From Sinorhizobium terangae (GTDB lineage: Bacteria; Pseudomonadota; Alphaproteobacteria; Rhizobiales; Rhizobiaceae), in assembly GCF_009601505.1 (NCBI RefSeq), contig NZ_WITC01000066.1, forward strand, positions 1 to 64,000: a stretch of 64,000 nt of DNA, given 5' to 3'. This document shows, in pieces, positions 1 through 9,056 of the stretch. Below the pieces are notes generated by a model. The model saw nothing but the letters and a program-made list of their open reading frames with translations, was not told the origin of the DNA and did no database searches. Position 1 is the stretch's first letter. Each line of letters opens with the position of its first letter. The position numbers were made by a program, and so were the translations under genes.

Positions 1-44
1 GCATCGTGCTTTCCGAAAATCGGGTCCGATTTTCGGGCCGATGC
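1..44. repeat. Intergenic palindrome downstream of xdhC
   Basis: The inner stem CCGAAAATCGG (13-23) pairs perfectly with CCGATTTTCGG (26-36) across a 2-nt loop, and outer arms GCATCG (1-6) and CGATGC (39-44) extend it. It lies 61 bp past the xdhC stop. No T-run follows on the xdhC strand, so it may be a dispersed rhizobial palindrome or an mRNA 3' end stabiliser rather than a classical terminator. Confidence 0.5.
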
Positions 45-104
45 GCTAATTGCGCCATCCGGCCTCGGCCTGGCGCGCAGAGCGAGAACCCCGTTTGACC
101 TGCC

Positions 105-968
105 TCACGCCCTGACCGGCTTTCGCCGTTTGCGCGACGGTGCATCGTCTTTCGGGTGATCGTGGTTCAGGGCGGCCGTGATGATTTCGGCGGCGGCAAG
201 CGCGGCGATGACGGCCGGCCGCTTGTCCTTGACCGCCGTCCCGCCGATCGGACAGACGAGCCTGTCGAAAAGCTCCGGACGTTCTATTTCCCGCGAAAGC
301 CAGCTCTTGAACGTGGCGCGCTTGGTCTTCGAGCCGATCATGCCGACGTAGCAGGCATCCTCGCGACCGAGCGCTTCGGCGGCGATCAGGAAATCCAGCG
401 CATGGTCGTGGGTGAGAATGACGAAAGCGCTTCGCGCCGGGGCATCGCGCACCACCGCCTCCGGCATCGCCGTGAGGCAGGTCTCGATCCCGGGCACATG
501 GACAGCCGAAAGCTCCTGCTCGCGCGTATCGACGAGGATGGTTCGGACCGGGACCAACGAGAGCGCCATGGCGAGTGCATCGCCGACATGGCCAGCGCCG
601 AAGACATAGACATGCGGCCTCCGGGCGATCTCGCGATCGCTGCGCTCGATCAGTGCCGCTTGGGTTTGCCTGTCGACCGCCTTGAAGGCGAGCGCTACGC
701 GACCGCCACAGCATTGGCCGATCTCGGGGCCAAGCGGGATCGTCAGCTCGTAATCCGCGCTCGCTCCCTGGAGGAGCTTCCGCGCGTGATCGATCGCCAT
801 ATATTCCAGCTGGCCGCCGCCGATCGTGGCGAAGGTGCGATCCTTCGAGACGAGCATCCAGGCATCCGTATCGCGAGGGGTCGAGCCGGCCGCGACGGCC
901 ACCTCGACGAGAATCGAGAGCGCTTCTCGGTTCAAGAAAGCTCGGATATCCTCTCTGCTCGCCAGCAT
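105..968 (-). CDS. xdhC: Xanthine dehydrogenase accessory protein XdhC
   Basis: XdhC binds molybdenum cofactor, promotes its sulfuration and inserts it into XdhB in the cytoplasm; it is not part of the final enzyme. The 287-residue product has the N-terminal XdhC/CoxI region (TIGGGQLEY, then GPEIGQCCGGRVALAF, the conserved double-Cys motif) and a C-terminal Rossmann-type XdhC_C region (VFGAGHVGDALA, later YVGMIGSKTKR). I chose the ATG at 968 because an AGGA-type ribosome site lies just upstream (GCAGGAACCACGAAC); an ATG at 1028 would add 20 residues and start 2 bp after the xdhB stop. It is the last gene of the leftward uraH-xdhA-xdhB-xdhC operon, the usual place for this chaperone. Confidence 0.93.
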   Translation of the reverse strand: MLASREDIRAFLNREALSILVEVAVAAGSTPRDTDAWMLVSKDRTFATIGGGQLEYMAIDHARKLLQGASADYELTIPLGPEIGQCCGGRVALAFKAVDRQTQAALIERSDREIARRPHVYVFGAGHVGDALAMALSLVPVRTILVDTREQELSAVHVPGIETCLTAMPEAVVRDAPARSAFVILTHDHALDFLIAAEALGREDACYVGMIGSKTKRATFKSWLSREIERPELFDRLVCPIGGTAVKDKRPAVIAALAAAEIITAALNHDHPKDDAPSRKRRKPVRA

Positions 969-1030
969 GTTCGTGGTTCCTGCTTCCGCGCATGGCTCGA
1001 CGTCCGGCCGGCCATGCGCCGCATTCAATG

Positions 1031-3376
1031 CTACCGCGTTGTCTCCGTTGCTACGTTCCCGCGCAGCCGCTCGATCGCCATCAGCACGCGCTCGGGCGTC
1101 GCCGGGGCATCGATCCGCGGCGGGATACGATATCCCGCGACACTCGCCGCTGCCATTGATATAGCCTCTAGAACGGAAATGCCCAACATGAAGGGTGGTT
1201 CCCCGACCGCCTTGGAGCGGCGGATCGTCTCCTCCCGGTTAACCGACCATTCGGCCAAGCGCACGTTGAAGATCCGCGGCCGGTCGGAGGCGAGCGGGAT
1301 CTTGTAGGTCGATGGCGCGTGGGTACGCAGCCGGCCCTTCGCATCCCACCAGAGTTCTTCGGTCGTCAGCCAGCCCATGCCTTGGACGAAGGCGCCCTCC
1401 ACCTGACCGAGGTCGAGCGCCGGATTGAGCGACTTGCCGACGTCGTGGATGATGTCGGTACGATCGATCTGGTATTCGCCGGTCAGCGTGTCGACGCTGA
1501 CCTCGGAGCAGGAGGCGCCGTAAGCGTAGTAGTAGAACGGCCGACCGCGGCCTTCGGAGCGGTTCCAGTGGATCTTCGGCGTCTTGTAAAAGCCGGCAGC
1601 CGAAAGCTGAACGCGCGCCGTGTAGGCCATCTTGATGAAATCATGGAAGGAAACGCGCTCGGCGCCGATCCGCACCACGTTCGGCTCGAAGGCGACGTCC
1701 GCTTCGCTGACGCCAAAGCGTTCCGCCGCAAAGCTGACGAGCCGCGCCTTGATCTGCTGGGCGGCATTAGCGGCTGCCATGCCGTTCAGATCCGAGCCGG
1801 ACGAGGCGGCTGTCGCCGAGGTGTTCGGCACCTTGCCGGTGGAGGTCGCGGTCACCTTGATCCGGTCGAGGTCGACCTGGAATTCGTCGGCCACGACCTG
1901 GGCGACCTTGGTGTAGAGCCCCTGCCCCATCTCGGTTCCGCCATGGTTCAGATGGATCGAGCCGTCGGTGTAGACATGGACGAGAGCGCCGGCCTGGTTG
2001 TACTCCGTCTTGGTGAAGGAAATGCCGAACTTCACCGGCGTCAGCGCAATGCCGCGTTTGATCACATGATTCTCGTGGTTGAAGGCGAGAACGGCCTCAC
2101 GCCGAGCGGCATAGTCCGCCGAGGTTTCGAGCTCCTCGATGATCCGCCCGATGATGTTGTCTTCCACCATCTGGTGATAGGGCGTCAGGTTGCGGCCCTC
2201 GCCACCATAGAAGTTAAGCTTGCGGATCTCGAGCGGATCCTTGCCGAGCGTGTAGGCGATATCCTCGATCATCCGCTCGCCGCCGACCATGCCCTGCGGT
2301 CCGCCGAAACCGCGGAAGGCGGTATTCGACACCGTATTGGTCTTCATCGGCCGCGAGCGCAGCCGGACGTTCGGATAGAAATAGCAGTTGTCGGCATGGA
2401 AAAGTGCGCGGTCCGTCACCGGACCGGAGAGGTCTGCCGAAAAGCCGCAGCGCGCGGCAAAGACGGCGTCGACCGCCTCGATCCGGCCCTCATCGTCAAA
2501 CCCGATCTTGTAGTCGACATGGAAATCGTGGCGCTTGCCGGTCGCCGTCATGTCGTCGTCGCGGTCGGGGCGGATCTTGACGGCCCGGCGATATTTTCGC
2601 GCGGCAACAGCAGCGACCGCCGCAAAGAGGTTCGCCTGCGTCTCCTTGCCGCCGAAGCCGCCGCCCATGCGCCGGACATTGACCGTCACCGCGTTCGAGG
2701 GCACGCCCAGTACCTGGGCGACCATGTGCTGCGTCTCGCTCGGATGCTGGGTCGAGGCGTAGACGGTTACTTCGTCGTCCTCGCCGGGGATCGCGAAGGA
2801 AATATGGCCCTCCAGGTAGAAATGATCCTGGCCGCCGATCCGCATCTCACCCTGAACGACGTTCTTTGCCTTGGCGAAGCCGGCATCGATGTCGCCGCGC
2901 TCGAGCTTCAGCGGGTCGATCACAAGCGGATAATTCGCCGCCACAGCCTCCTTGACGTCCGTAACATGCGGCAGGTCGCGATAGTCGATCTTGACCTTTG
3001 CCGCCGCCCGTCGCGCGGCATCGCGCGATGTCGCGATCACGGCGAAGATCGGCTGGCCATGAAACTCGACCTTGCGGGTCGCAAAAACCGGATCGTCATG
3101 CTTGTGCGCGGGGCTGATGTCATTTTCGCCGGGAATATCGTCCGCCGCCAGAATGCCGACGACGCCGGCGCTGGCGTTCACATCCGCGAAGTCGATCGAC
3201 AGGATTTCCGCGTGCGCCCGGGCGGAAAGGCCGAGATAGGCGTGCAATGTCCCGGCAGGCTCAAGAATGTCGTCGATATATTCGGCCGTGCCCGAGACAT
3301 GCTTGTGGCCCGATTCGTGTTTTTCCTTCTCGTGAACGCCACCGCGGATGCGGTCGATGGGCTGCATCACATTCAT
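1031..3376 (-). CDS. xdhB: Xanthine dehydrogenase molybdenum-binding subunit XdhB
   Basis: Large subunit of the cytoplasmic XdhAB xanthine dehydrogenase, which oxidises hypoxanthine to xanthine and xanthine to urate. The 781-residue length is typical of separate bacterial XdhB. The N-terminal aldehyde-oxidase a/b hammerhead (about residues 20-130) is followed by two molybdopterin-binding regions with RRMGGGFGGKE, AFRGFGGPQGM and a glycine-rich GTEMGQGLYTK segment. The C-terminal AVGEPPFMLG segment carries the Glu (about 726) matching the catalytic base of bovine XDH (Glu1261 by family knowledge). It starts 13 bp after xdhA and is followed by xdhC, so the three are almost certainly co-transcribed. 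Confidence 0.97.
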   Translation of the reverse strand: MNVMQPIDRIRGGVHEKEKHESGHKHVSGTAEYIDDILEPAGTLHAYLGLSARAHAEILSIDFADVNASAGVVGILAADDIPGENDISPAHKHDDPVFATRKVEFHGQPIFAVIATSRDAARRAAAKVKIDYRDLPHVTDVKEAVAANYPLVIDPLKLERGDIDAGFAKAKNVVQGEMRIGGQDHFYLEGHISFAIPGEDDEVTVYASTQHPSETQHMVAQVLGVPSNAVTVNVRRMGGGFGGKETQANLFAAVAAVAARKYRRAVKIRPDRDDDMTATGKRHDFHVDYKIGFDDEGRIEAVDAVFAARCGFSADLSGPVTDRALFHADNCYFYPNVRLRSRPMKTNTVSNTAFRGFGGPQGMVGGERMIEDIAYTLGKDPLEIRKLNFYGGEGRNLTPYHQMVEDNIIGRIIEELETSADYAARREAVLAFNHENHVIKRGIALTPVKFGISFTKTEYNQAGALVHVYTDGSIHLNHGGTEMGQGLYTKVAQVVADEFQVDLDRIKVTATSTGKVPNTSATAASSGSDLNGMAAANAAQQIKARLVSFAAERFGVSEADVAFEPNVVRIGAERVSFHDFIKMAYTARVQLSAAGFYKTPKIHWNRSEGRGRPFYYYAYGASCSEVSVDTLTGEYQIDRTDIIHDVGKSLNPALDLGQVEGAFVQGMGWLTTEELWWDAKGRLRTHAPSTYKIPLASDRPRIFNVRLAEWSVNREETIRRSKAVGEPPFMLGISVLEAISMAAASVAGYRIPPRIDAPATPERVLMAIERLRGNVATETTR

Positions 3377-3389
3377 GGCTCAAACCTCC

Positions 3390-4871
3390 CTAAACCGCGA
3401 CGGCGACGGCGCGATCGAGCCGGACGCGTCCGGCTTCCCGCGTTTCCAGGTAAAAGCGGCGGAGCAGGTTCTTCGCCACCAGCATGCGGTATTCGGCCGA
3501 GGCGCGCCAATCGGTCAGTGGCGTGAAATCCTCTGCAAACGCGCCAACGGCGGCTTCAATCGTGGCGTCGGTCCAATCCGCCCCTTTGAGCGCCGCCTCC
3601 ACCTTTGAGGCGCGCTTGGGCGTGCCGGCCATTCCGCCGAAAGCGACCGTCGCGTCGGCGATCTTGCCCTGATCATCGAACGTCACACGAAAGGCACCGC
3701 AAACAGCGGAAATGTCTTCGTCCAGGCGCTTCGTCACCTTATAGACGGCAAAGCGGGCCCCTTCATCGAGGAACGGGATGCGGACGGTTTCGACGAATTC
3801 GCCGGGTTCGCGATCCTGCTTTCCGTATTCGACGAAGAAAGCCTCGAGCGGCAGGGTCCGACGCCGTGCGCCCTTGCGCAGCGTCACCGACGCGCCGAGC
3901 GCGATCAGCGCCGGCGGCGTGTCGCCGATCGGCGAACCATTGGCGATGTTGCCGCCGACGGTGCCCATGTTGCGCACCTGCTGGCCGCCGATCCGATCCC
4001 AGAGTTCCCGCATCTGCGGGAAGTGCTCGACGATCATCGGATATGCTTCGGTATAGCTGACACCGGCCCCGAGCGTGATGGCGTCGCCATCGACGGAAAT
4101 CCGGCGCAGCTCTTCGAGATGCGAGATGTGTATCACCGGCGCGATGTCGCGCATGAACTTCGTCACCCAGAGACCGACATCGGTCGAGCCGGCAACGATC
4201 GTCGCCTTGGGATCGGATTCGAGGACGGCGGCAAAGTCATCGACAGAGGCCGGCAGCACGAAGCGCTCAGCCTCCTTGCCGATCACGACCCGGCAGCCAT
4301 CCCGAAGCGCGGCAAGCTGCCTGGCGATATTTTCACGCTCCGCGACGAGCGGGTCTTTTCCGACCTCGCCAATCGATGAAACCGCTTCCGCGGCTCGAAT
4401 GATCGCCGCATAGCCGGTGCAGCGACAGAGATTGCCCTGGAGTGCCTTTTCGATCTCCTCAACGCTCGGCTTCGGATTTTCCATCCAGAGGCCGTAGAGC
4501 GACATGACGAAGCCCGGTGTGCAGAAGCCGCACTGCGAGGCATGCGTATCGACCATCGCCTGCTGCACCGGATGAAGCGGGCCGTTCGGCTGAGCGAGCG
4601 CATCGACGGTGACGACATGACAGCCGTCGAGCGAGCCGACAAAACGGATGCAGGCGTTGATGGAGTCGTATTTCAACTGACCGCCAAGAAGCCGGCCGAC
4701 GAGTACGGTGCAGGCGCCGCAGTCGCCCTCGGCGCAGCCCTCCTTGGTTCCGCGCAGATTGCGGTCGATGCGCAGGAAATCGAGCAGGGTCTGAACCGGA
4801 GAAACATCGGCAAGCTCGACCAGCCGGTCGTTCAGCAGGAAACGGATCGTGTTGCGGATTTCAGTGGTCAT
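3390..4871 (-). CDS. xdhA: Xanthine dehydrogenase small subunit XdhA (2Fe-2S / FAD)
   Basis: Electron-transfer subunit of xanthine dehydrogenase, passing electrons from the XdhB molybdenum centre through two 2Fe-2S clusters to FAD and NAD+. In 493 residues the ferredoxin-like cluster ligands are visible at Cys46, Cys51, Cys54 and Cys74 (GCAEGDCGACTV) and the second cluster at Cys114, Cys117, Cys149 and Cys151 (QCGFCTPG, LCRCTGY). The FAD-binding region follows from about residue 195 (TIVAGSTDVGLWV, GTVGGNIANGSPIGD) with the CO_dh_flav_C-type end. It lies 6 bp after uraH and 13 bp before xdhB. Confidence 0.97.
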   Translation of the reverse strand: MTTEIRNTIRFLLNDRLVELADVSPVQTLLDFLRIDRNLRGTKEGCAEGDCGACTVLVGRLLGGQLKYDSINACIRFVGSLDGCHVVTVDALAQPNGPLHPVQQAMVDTHASQCGFCTPGFVMSLYGLWMENPKPSVEEIEKALQGNLCRCTGYAAIIRAAEAVSSIGEVGKDPLVAERENIARQLAALRDGCRVVIGKEAERFVLPASVDDFAAVLESDPKATIVAGSTDVGLWVTKFMRDIAPVIHISHLEELRRISVDGDAITLGAGVSYTEAYPMIVEHFPQMRELWDRIGGQQVRNMGTVGGNIANGSPIGDTPPALIALGASVTLRKGARRRTLPLEAFFVEYGKQDREPGEFVETVRIPFLDEGARFAVYKVTKRLDEDISAVCGAFRVTFDDQGKIADATVAFGGMAGTPKRASKVEAALKGADWTDATIEAAVGAFAEDFTPLTDWRASAEYRMLVAKNLLRRFYLETREAGRVRLDRAVAVAV

Positions 4872-4877
4872 GGCCGG

Positions 4878-5249
4878 TCAGCTCCCGCGGTAGGTCGAGT
4901 AGCCATAGGGCGAAAGCAGAAGCGGCACGTGATAGTGCGCCTTCTCATCGGCGATCCCGAAGCGGATCGGAATGATGTCCAGAAACGGATTTGCGCCGCG
5001 CTCTGCGGCCGGGCCGATATATTCGCCAGCGTGGAAACGCAGCTCGTAGGTCCCGCTTTCCATGCGCTCGCCGGCAAGCAGCGGCTGATCGCAGCGGCCG
5101 TCGTCGTTGGTCCTCGTGGAGACGAGATGCTCCGCCCGCTCGCCATCGAACCGGTAGAGTTCGATGCGCAGGTTGCTGGCCGGCTTGCCGCTTGCCGTGT
5201 CCAGCACGTGGGTGGTCAGGCGGCCGGCGTTTCCACCTTGAGATTGCAT
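4878..5249 (-). CDS. uraH: 5-hydroxyisourate hydrolase (transthyretin-related)
   Basis: Hydrolyses 5-hydroxyisourate, the product of urate oxidation, to OHCU in the ureide pathway. The 123-residue protein has the N-terminal LTTHVLD signature (His14), Arg52 in the TNDDGR segment, a [19 protein letters not shown] end (His105/107) and the diagnostic C-terminal tetrapeptide YRGS. The start at 5249 is fixed by a strong ribosome site, CGGGAGGAGCGAACGC, directly before the ATG; an upstream ATG at 5285 lacks one. First gene of the xdh operon. Its product feeds the UraD domain encoded divergently at 5418, so the two transcription units work on consecutive steps. Confidence 0.96.
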   Translation of the reverse strand: MQSQGGNAGRLTTHVLDTASGKPASNLRIELYRFDGERAEHLVSTRTNDDGRCDQPLLAGERMESGTYELRFHAGEYIGPAAERGANPFLDIIPIRFGIADEKAHYHVPLLLSPYGYSTYRGS

Positions 5250-5330
5250 GCGTTCGCTCCTCCCGAAGTCAGCTTTCCATTGCACAGTATCCGGAGAGGA
5301 GATGCGCTTGTGTAGCGGCCTCAGCCTTCG

Positions 5331-5347
5331 AGACTTTCAAATTTTTT
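5331..5347. promoter_or_regulatory. Candidate purine-regulon site between uraH and puuE-uraD
   Basis: AGACTTTCAAATTTTTT lies 82 bp before the uraH start and 71 bp before the puuE-uraD start. The same 16 bases (AGACTTTCAAATTTTT) recur at 21798-21813, upstream of the azgA-like purine permease gene. An AT-rich 16-mer repeated in this GC-rich DNA and next to two purine gene groups suggests a shared operator or promoter element. Function is inference only. Confidence 0.35.
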
Positions 5348-5417
5348 GGGGGGAATGAGGCGGCGGCTTTCTCGCTACGAATTGTGCTGAGAGACAATGT
5401 CTGGAGGAACTGCTTTC

Positions 5418-6833
5418 ATGAGATATCCCCGCGATCTTCACGGCCACGGCCCAAATCCCCGCGCGGTCTGGCCGGACGGAGCGCGGATCGCCGTCCAGTT
5501 CGTGATCAACTATGAGGAGGGCGGCGAAAACTGCGTGCTGCATGGCGATGCGGCATCGGAAGCCTTTCTGTCGGAGATCGTCGGCGCGCAAGCCTGGGCG
5601 GGTCAGCGCCACTGGAACATGGAGTCGATCTACGAATATGGCGCCCGTGCCGGCTTCTGGCGCCTGCACCGCCTGTTCATGGATCGCGATGTGCCCGCCA
5701 CCGTCTATGGCGTGGCAACGGCGCTCAAGCGATCGCCCGCCCAGGTCGCCGCGATGCAGGAGGCCGGTTGGGAGATTGCCTCGCACGGGCTGAAATGGAT
5801 CGAGCACAAGGATTTCAGCGTCGAAAGGGAGCGGGCCGAAATCGCCGAGGCGATCCGCCTCCACACGATCGTCACCGGCGAACGACCGCGCGGCTGGTAC
5901 ACCGGCCGGTGCTCGGAAAACACGCTTGATCTGGTAACCGAGGCCGGCGGCTTCGACTATGTCTCGGATTCCTACGCCGACGACCTCCCTTACTGGCATG
6001 AGCACGACGGCAGGCATCAGCTCGTCATTCCCTACACGCTCGACGCCAACGACATGCGCTTTGCGACAGCTCAGGGGTTCAATAGCGGCGACCAATTCTT
6101 CAGCTATCTGAAGGACAGCTTCGACGTTCTCTACGCAGAGGGCGCCGCCGGTTCACCGAAAATGATGAGCATCGGCCTCCACTGCCGCCTCGCGGGCCGG
6201 CCGGGCCGGATCGCCGCACTCGCCCGCTTCCTCGATTATGTCAAGGGGCATGAGAAGGTCTGGCTTGCCCGCCGCATCGACATTGCCCGCCATTGGGCAA
6301 AGGCCTACCCTTTCGAGGCCGATAACAACCGACCCTCCCGGATTTCCGAAGAAGACTTCATTGCCCGTTTCGGCGGCGTCTTCGAACATTCGAAGTGGAT
6401 TGCCAAACGCGCCTTCGCCGGCGAACTTTCGCCTGCCAACGATACGGCACTCGGCCTGCACGCCGCACTCGTCCACGTCTTTCGCAGCGCCACTGACGAG
6501 GAGCGTTTGGCGGTTCTCAATGCACACCCGGACCTTGCCGGCAAGCTCGCCCTGGCAAAACGCCTCACCGAAAGCTCGACCAACGAGCAGGCCTCGGCCG
6601 GTCTCGATGCGCTGACGGATGGCGAGCGCGAGCGATTCACGACGCTCAACAGCGCCTATGTCGAAAAGTTCGGCTTTCCCTTCATCATGGCGGTCAAGGG
6701 ACGGCGCAAGGACGAGATCCTCGCCGCATTCGAGAACCGGATCGGCAACGACCGCGAAGCCGAATTCGAGACCGCATGCCGGCAGGTGGAAAGGATCGCG
6801 CTCCTCCGCCTGCAGGACATGCTGCCAAACTGA
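5418..6833 (+). CDS. puuE: Bifunctional allantoinase (PuuE) / OHCU decarboxylase (UraD)
   Basis: A 471-residue natural fusion of two ureide enzymes. Residues about 1-300 are a cofactor-independent, polysaccharide-deacetylase-fold allantoinase PuuE (NYEEGGEN, WEIASHGLKWIEH, RGWYTGRCSENTL, MSIGLHCRLAGRPGR). Residues about 308-468 are an OHCU decarboxylase UraD (NAHPDLAGK with His370, STNEQASAGLDALT, FPFIMAVKGRRKDEIL). The decarboxylase makes S-allantoin, which the allantoinase opens to allantoate, so two successive steps share one chain. I chose the ATG at 5418 because GGAGGAA (5403-5409) sits 8 nt before it; the ATG at 5397 has no such site. Divergent from uraH; allA follows. Confidence 0.95.
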   Translation: MRYPRDLHGHGPNPRAVWPDGARIAVQFVINYEEGGENCVLHGDAASEAFLSEIVGAQAWAGQRHWNMESIYEYGARAGFWRLHRLFMDRDVPATVYGVATALKRSPAQVAAMQEAGWEIASHGLKWIEHKDFSVERERAEIAEAIRLHTIVTGERPRGWYTGRCSENTLDLVTEAGGFDYVSDSYADDLPYWHEHDGRHQLVIPYTLDANDMRFATAQGFNSGDQFFSYLKDSFDVLYAEGAAGSPKMMSIGLHCRLAGRPGRIAALARFLDYVKGHEKVWLARRIDIARHWAKAYPFEADNNRPSRISEEDFIARFGGVFEHSKWIAKRAFAGELSPANDTALGLHAALVHVFRSATDEERLAVLNAHPDLAGKLALAKRLTESSTNEQASAGLDALTDGERERFTTLNSAYVEKFGFPFIMAVKGRRKDEILAAFENRIGNDREAEFETACRQVERIALLRLQDMLPN

Positions 6834-6906
6834 GGGACATGCGCTGACGACCGGGCGGCAGATCGGCCCGCTTGTGCGTCTTTGGACGGATCGTGGAAGC
6901 TACCAG

Positions 6907-7392
6907 ATGAAGGAAATCGCCATCCAGCCTTTGACCCGCGAGGCCTTCGCGCCTTTCGGCGACGTCATCGAGACGGAAAACGCCCACAGCTTTCCGATCA
7001 ATGGCGGGAGGTGCATGCGCTATCACGACCTCGCCAGGATCGAGACCGCGGGCGAAAAGGCCCGCCCGATGATCAGCATCGTGCGCGGCGAGCCTTACGT
7101 CCTGCCCCTGACATTGACGATGGTGGAGCGCCACCCGCTTGGGAGCCAGGCCTTCATCCCCCTCGGAAACAACCCGTTCCTGGTCGTGGTTTCCGAGGAG
7201 ACGGCCAATGGGCCCGACGAACCGCGTGCCTTCCTGACGGCGCCGGGCCAAGGGGTCAACATAGCCCGTAACGTCTGGCACGGCATCCTGACGCCGCTGG
7301 AGAGTGTTTCCGATTTCGCGGTGATCGACCGCGGCGGTGAAGGCGTCAACCTGGAGGAACATTTCTTCGACGAGCCGTTCCTCCTGCGGTAA
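6907..7392 (+). CDS. allA: Ureidoglycolate lyase AllA
   Basis: Splits ureidoglycolate to glyoxylate and urea, the end of the ureide route. The 161-residue length and the segments LTREAFAPFGDVIE at the N-terminus, GSQAFIPLGNNPFLVVV in the cupin core and NVWHGILTPLESVSDFAVIDRGG near the end match the AllA family. It lies 73 bp after puuE-uraD in the same direction and is probably in the same transcript. The ribosome site is weak (TGGAAG before the ATG). A longer in-frame extension exists upstream but overlaps puuE-uraD and does not look like AllA. Confidence 0.94.
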   Translation: MKEIAIQPLTREAFAPFGDVIETENAHSFPINGGRCMRYHDLARIETAGEKARPMISIVRGEPYVLPLTLTMVERHPLGSQAFIPLGNNPFLVVVSEETANGPDEPRAFLTAPGQGVNIARNVWHGILTPLESVSDFAVIDRGGEGVNLEEHFFDEPFLLR

Positions 7393-7427
7393 CGCGGCCC
7401 CGTTCTCGCGGTGTCGCCAGCGATTGC

Positions 7428-9056
7428 TCAGCCCACTTCGACGCCGGCCCGCACCTTTGGCATGCGGCGAGAGGCCTGGACCCGCGGATCCGGATCGAGA
7501 CCGGCGTCGAGCAGGCGGCGCGTATAGTCGCGCTGCGGGTTCTCGAAGATCTGCCTGACCCTGCCGACTTCGACGCACTCGCCCGCCTGCATCACCATCA
7601 CATGATCGGCGAAATCGCGCACAACCGGCAGGTCATGGGCGATGAAGATGAAGGCGATGCCGAGTTCACGCCGGAGCTTGTCGAGGAGCGCGATCACTTG
7701 CGCCTGGATGGATACGTCGAGCGCGGAGACCGCCTCGTCGCAAACGATGAGTTCGGGTCGGAGCGCCAGCGCGCGGGCGATCGCGATCCTCTGGCGCTGG
7801 CCGCCGGAGAACTGGTGCGGATAACGCTCCGCGTGGGCGGGCGAAAGGCCGACCTGCGTCAGCAGTTCCTCCACCCGTGCGCGCCACTGCGCCTTCGGCA
7901 GGATCTCGGGATGAATGACCCAGGCCTCGGAGATCAGCTGGTAGACCGTCATGCGCGGATTGAGCGACTGTGTCGGATCCTGAAACACCATCTGCATCTG
8001 GCGCCTGAGCTGGTAAAGCTCCTTGGCCGGCATTTTCAGAAGGTCCCGGCCTTTCCAATAGGCATGGCCCGAGTCCGCTTCGTCGAGCCGCAGGAGCGCC
8101 CGCGCCAGCGTCGACTTTCCCGATCCGCTTTCGCCGACAACCGCCATCGTCTCTCCCGGCTGCAGCGTGAAGGACACGCCCTTCAGCGCCTTGAAGGAAC
8201 CATAGGATTTGCAGAGATTTTCCACCTTCAGCAGCGGCTCGCCGGTGGCATTCGGTTCATGCATCTCACCCCGGCCGGGAGCGGCCGAAATCAGCTTGCG
8301 CGTGTAGGGGTGCTTCGGATTGTGATAGACCTCGTCCGGCGTCCCGGTCTCCACGATCTCGCCGGCATTCATCACGACCACCCGGTCGGCGATGTCGGCC
8401 ACGACGCCGAGATCATGAGTGATCAACAGCAGTCCGAGGCCGGTTTCCTTCTGCAACTCGCCGAGAAGGGCAAGCACTTCGGCCTGCACCGTGACGTCGA
8501 GTGCGGTTGTCGGCTCGTCGGCAATCACGATGTCGGGTTTGAGCGCAAGCGCCATGGCAATCATCAGGCGCTGCCGCTGACCGCCGGAGAACTGGTGCGG
8601 ATATTTGCGCATCGCCGTTTCAGGCGCGGGAATGCCGACACGCTTCAGGAGATCGAGCGCCCGCGCGCGCGCCTCATCTGCCGGCACTCCATGAATGCGC
8701 ATGACCTCGATGATCTGCCAGCCGACGGTGAAGACCGGATTCAGATGGCTGAGCGGGTCCTGGAAGATCATTGCGATCCGCTTGCCGTTGATCGCGCGGC
8801 GCTCGTCATCAGACATGGCAAGCAGATTCATGCCGGCGAAGATGACCTCGCCGCTGGTGATTTCTCCCGGCGGCATGTCGATCAGGTTCATGATCGCGGA
8901 GGCGGAGACGGATTTGCCCGAGCCGCTTTCGCCGAGGATCGCCAGCGTCTCGCCGCGGTCGAGATGCCAGCTTATGTTGCGCACCGCATGCACCGTTCCG
9001 CCGGCCGTGTGGAACTGAACGGACAGGTTTCGCACTTCAAGCAGATGCTCAGCCAT
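7428..9056 (-). CDS. Peptide/opine-type ABC transporter, double ATP-binding subunit
   Basis: A 542-residue fusion of DppD-like and DppF-like ATPases energising the importer encoded upstream. Two complete nucleotide-binding domains are present, each with Walker A GESGSGKS (first at about 42-50, second at about 320-328), an FSGGQRQR signature and a Walker B (IVIADEPTTALD; LIVCDEAVSALD). Each ends with the oligopeptide-transporter type C-terminal region seen in OppD/F. The start at 9056 overlaps the end of the permease gene (stop 9049-9051), indicating translational coupling; an upstream in-frame start at 9110 lies fully within the permease. Last gene of the unit, converging with allA across 35 bp. 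Confidence 0.94.
   Translation of the reverse strand: MAEHLLEVRNLSVQFHTAGGTVHAVRNISWHLDRGETLAILGESGSGKSVSASAIMNLIDMPPGEITSGEVIFAGMNLLAMSDDERRAINGKRIAMIFQDPLSHLNPVFTVGWQIIEVMRIHGVPADEARARALDLLKRVGIPAPETAMRKYPHQFSGGQRQRLMIAMALALKPDIVIADEPTTALDVTVQAEVLALLGELQKETGLGLLLITHDLGVVADIADRVVVMNAGEIVETGTPDEVYHNPKHPYTRKLISAAPGRGEMHEPNATGEPLLKVENLCKSYGSFKALKGVSFTLQPGETMAVVGESGSGKSTLARALLRLDEADSGHAYWKGRDLLKMPAKELYQLRRQMQMVFQDPTQSLNPRMTVYQLISEAWVIHPEILPKAQWRARVEELLTQVGLSPAHAERYPHQFSGGQRQRIAIARALALRPELIVCDEAVSALDVSIQAQVIALLDKLRRELGIAFIFIAHDLPVVRDFADHVMVMQAGECVEVGRVRQIFENPQRDYTRRLLDAGLDPDPRVQASRRMPKVRAGVEVG

Noticed and set aside
1319..3526. 735-codon plus-strand frame opposite xdhB
   Set aside because: It lies antisense to a clear xanthine dehydrogenase subunit and shows no family motif; long antisense frames are common in GC-rich DNA.
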